Source: Candidatus Dormiibacterota bacterium (GTDB lineage: Bacteria; Chloroflexota; Dormibacteria; Aeolococcales; Aeolococcaceae). Taken from it: 64,000 bases of DNA. Location of the stretch: contig PMOL01000004.1 of assembly GCA_003162415.1 (NCBI GenBank), forward strand, positions 330,474 through 394,473, written 5' to 3'. A program made the translations under genes and the position numbers. A model generated the notes under the pieces. The model did not search any database, had not been told where the DNA came from, and worked only from the letters and a program-made list of their open reading frames with translations. Shown piece after piece: positions 63,028 to 64,000 of the stretch (its first letter is position 1; each line of letters opens with the position of its first letter).

Positions 63028-64000
63028 TCAGGCGAGAACAGTCTCGCGGACCGGCGCGGGAACGTCTCCGGACACGCGCGTCCCCGCACCAGGCGCCGAC
63101 CTCACATCGACGCTGCCGCCCAGGGCTTCGACTCGATCCACCATGTTGGTGAGCCCCGCACCTCTCGCGACCGTGACCGTGTCGAACCCGGTGCCGTCGT
63201 CCTCGACCTCGAAGCTCGGCCCACTCGCCTCACCACGAAGACGCACCGCAACCTGGGATGCCGACGCGTACTTCTGCACGTTCTGCAATGCCTCCAGCAC
63301 GCAGAAGTACACGGTGGCCTCCACGTCCTGTGCGTACCGCTCCACCCCCTGGGCATCCACGTGGACCCGTACCGTCGCTTTGCGGGCCTGTGATTCCAGC
63401 GCCGCCACCAGCCCCTTGTCGGCGAGCAGCGGTGGGTAGATCCCTCGCGCAAGGTCACGCAGAGTTTCGAGTGCCTCATCGGCGTCCGCTTTCAGCTGTA
63501 CCACCGTCAACCGTGCTTTCTCCGGCGATGTGGCTGCGAGCATTTGCGCCAGCCCGAGCTTCACCTTCAAGGCCACGATGTGCTGCTGCGCGCCGTCGTG
63601 CAAATTGCGTTCGAGACGGCGACGTTCTTCGTCCTGGGCGCGCACCAGCCGCTGTCGCGAGCTGCGGAGCTCGTCGAGACGGTTGCGAAGCTCAGCCGCA
63701 AGACCCACGTTTCTCAACACCAGACCCGCCTGATGCGCCAGGTCGTCGATGAGCTTCTGCTCGGTGGGGGTCACGGGGTCACCCCTGCGCTTGACGACGC
63801 TCAGCGCGCCGAGCAGGCGGCCCTGATGCTCCACGGCAACGGAGGTGGTCGCGCCAGGGATGTCGGGCAGCGAGCTACCGGACATCGCCAGCGGTAGAGG
63901 AGGCGACGTCGCTGCATCCGGATACGTCGCAGCCGGGCGCAGGGTCGCGGGACCCTTGAGCCAGACAGTCGCAGACTGTGCACCGGTCGCTTCCTGGAGC
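63028..64000 (-). CDS. GAF sensor histidine kinase, NarL type (5' end outside window)
   Basis: At least 324 codons; the frame stays open to base 64000, so the N-terminus is missing. A GAF domain (TTSVAVEHQGRLLGALSVVK and upstream) is followed by a HisKA_3 helix, ERRRLERNLHDGAQQHIVAL, with the phospho-acceptor His, and a HATPase (LEALQNVQKYASASQ; DDGTGFD; GAGLTNMVDRVEALGG). It should phosphorylate the nearby LuxR and lone receiver regulators. An internal ATG at 63885 would cut the GAF domain and is not the start. Confidence 0.92.
   Translation of the reverse strand, partial: LQEATGAQSATVWLKGPATLRPAATYPDAATSPPLPLAMSGSSLPDIPGATTSVAVEHQGRLLGALSVVKRRGDPVTPTEQKLIDDLAHQAGLVLRNVGLAAELRNRLDELRSSRQRLVRAQDEERRRLERNLHDGAQQHIVALKVKLGLAQMLAATSPEKARLTVVQLKADADEALETLRDLARGIYPPLLADKGLVAALESQARKATVRVHVDAQGVERYAQDVEATVYFCVLEALQNVQKYASASQVAVRLRGEASGPSFEVEDDGTGFDTVTVARGAGLTNMVDRVEALGGSVDVRSAPGAGTRVSGDVPAPVRETVLA

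Overview
High-GC bacterial chromosome segment, densely coding on both strands, with no phage or insertion-sequence genes and no CRISPR array. The gene set mixes actinobacterial-type families (DUF2342 metalloprotease, DUF427, soluble MgtE/CBS protein beside an Nramp-like transporter, a relic of a DUF222-type HNH protein, HrcA/CIRCE-type control of groEL) with an ATP-type PEP carboxykinase and crotonyl-CoA carboxylase/reductase. This suits a Terrabacteria lineage such as Actinomycetota, Chloroflexota or Candidatus Dormibacterota; the window alone cannot decide which. At least fifteen genes lack a ribosome binding site and have a TANNNT -10 box 6-10 bases before the start codon, so leaderless transcripts look common.

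Layout. 1-4.2 kb: 3' end of gltX, a membrane diguanylate cyclase, thiD. 4.2-12.4 kb: a Thr/Pro-rich surface protein, an NRDE protein, an Nramp-related transporter with a soluble MgtE/CBS partner, a coupled three-gene cluster (unknown, receiver, HATPase) and an unknown gene. 12.4-17.4 kb: a large inverted-repeat element, queF with a queuosine-precursor transporter, a DMT exporter, clpB. 17.4-23.6 kb: RNase Z-like hydrolase and a MoxR-DUF58-transglutaminase operon. 23.7-31.8 kb: a polytopic membrane protein, coaE, TetR plus alpha-methylacyl-CoA racemase, galU, argS and tRNA-Glu(CUC). 31.9-41.4 kb: Cys-rich and very small proteins, an FKBP lipoprotein, a Lon-substrate-domain protein, SDR and acyl-CoA ligase, an ECF sigma with a transmembrane AMIN-type anti-sigma, nnrE and a SAM hydrolase.

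41.4-46.3 kb: a Tim44-like protein, groEL under a doubled CIRCE-like operator, a TetR/DUF427/SDR operon with its likely operators, and an HNH relic. 46.3-51.9 kb is the most accessory-looking part: a lipoprotein, then a compact minus-strand cluster coding a membrane protein, an SMC/RecF-like ATPase with a CPVC hook, a small HEPN-like protein and a PD-(D/E)XK-type nuclease. I read this as a candidate Lamassu-like defence system with an unusual membrane component. 52-64 kb returns to housekeeping: an alarmone-hydrolase-like HD protein, SDR, DUF2342 protease, Fur, ilvE, ATP-PEPCK, MBL hydrolase, methyltransferase, MFS exporter, crotonyl-CoA carboxylase/reductase, and a two-component set (LuxR regulator, lone receiver, GAF histidine kinase cut by the window end).

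Together the core genes point to an organism with C4/C5 acyl-CoA metabolism and gluconeogenesis, branched-chain amino acid and fatty acid handling, queuosine salvage and extensive signalling. The defence-like cluster, the HNH relic and the TetR operon sit close together between groEL and the HD hydrolase and may be a turnover hotspot.
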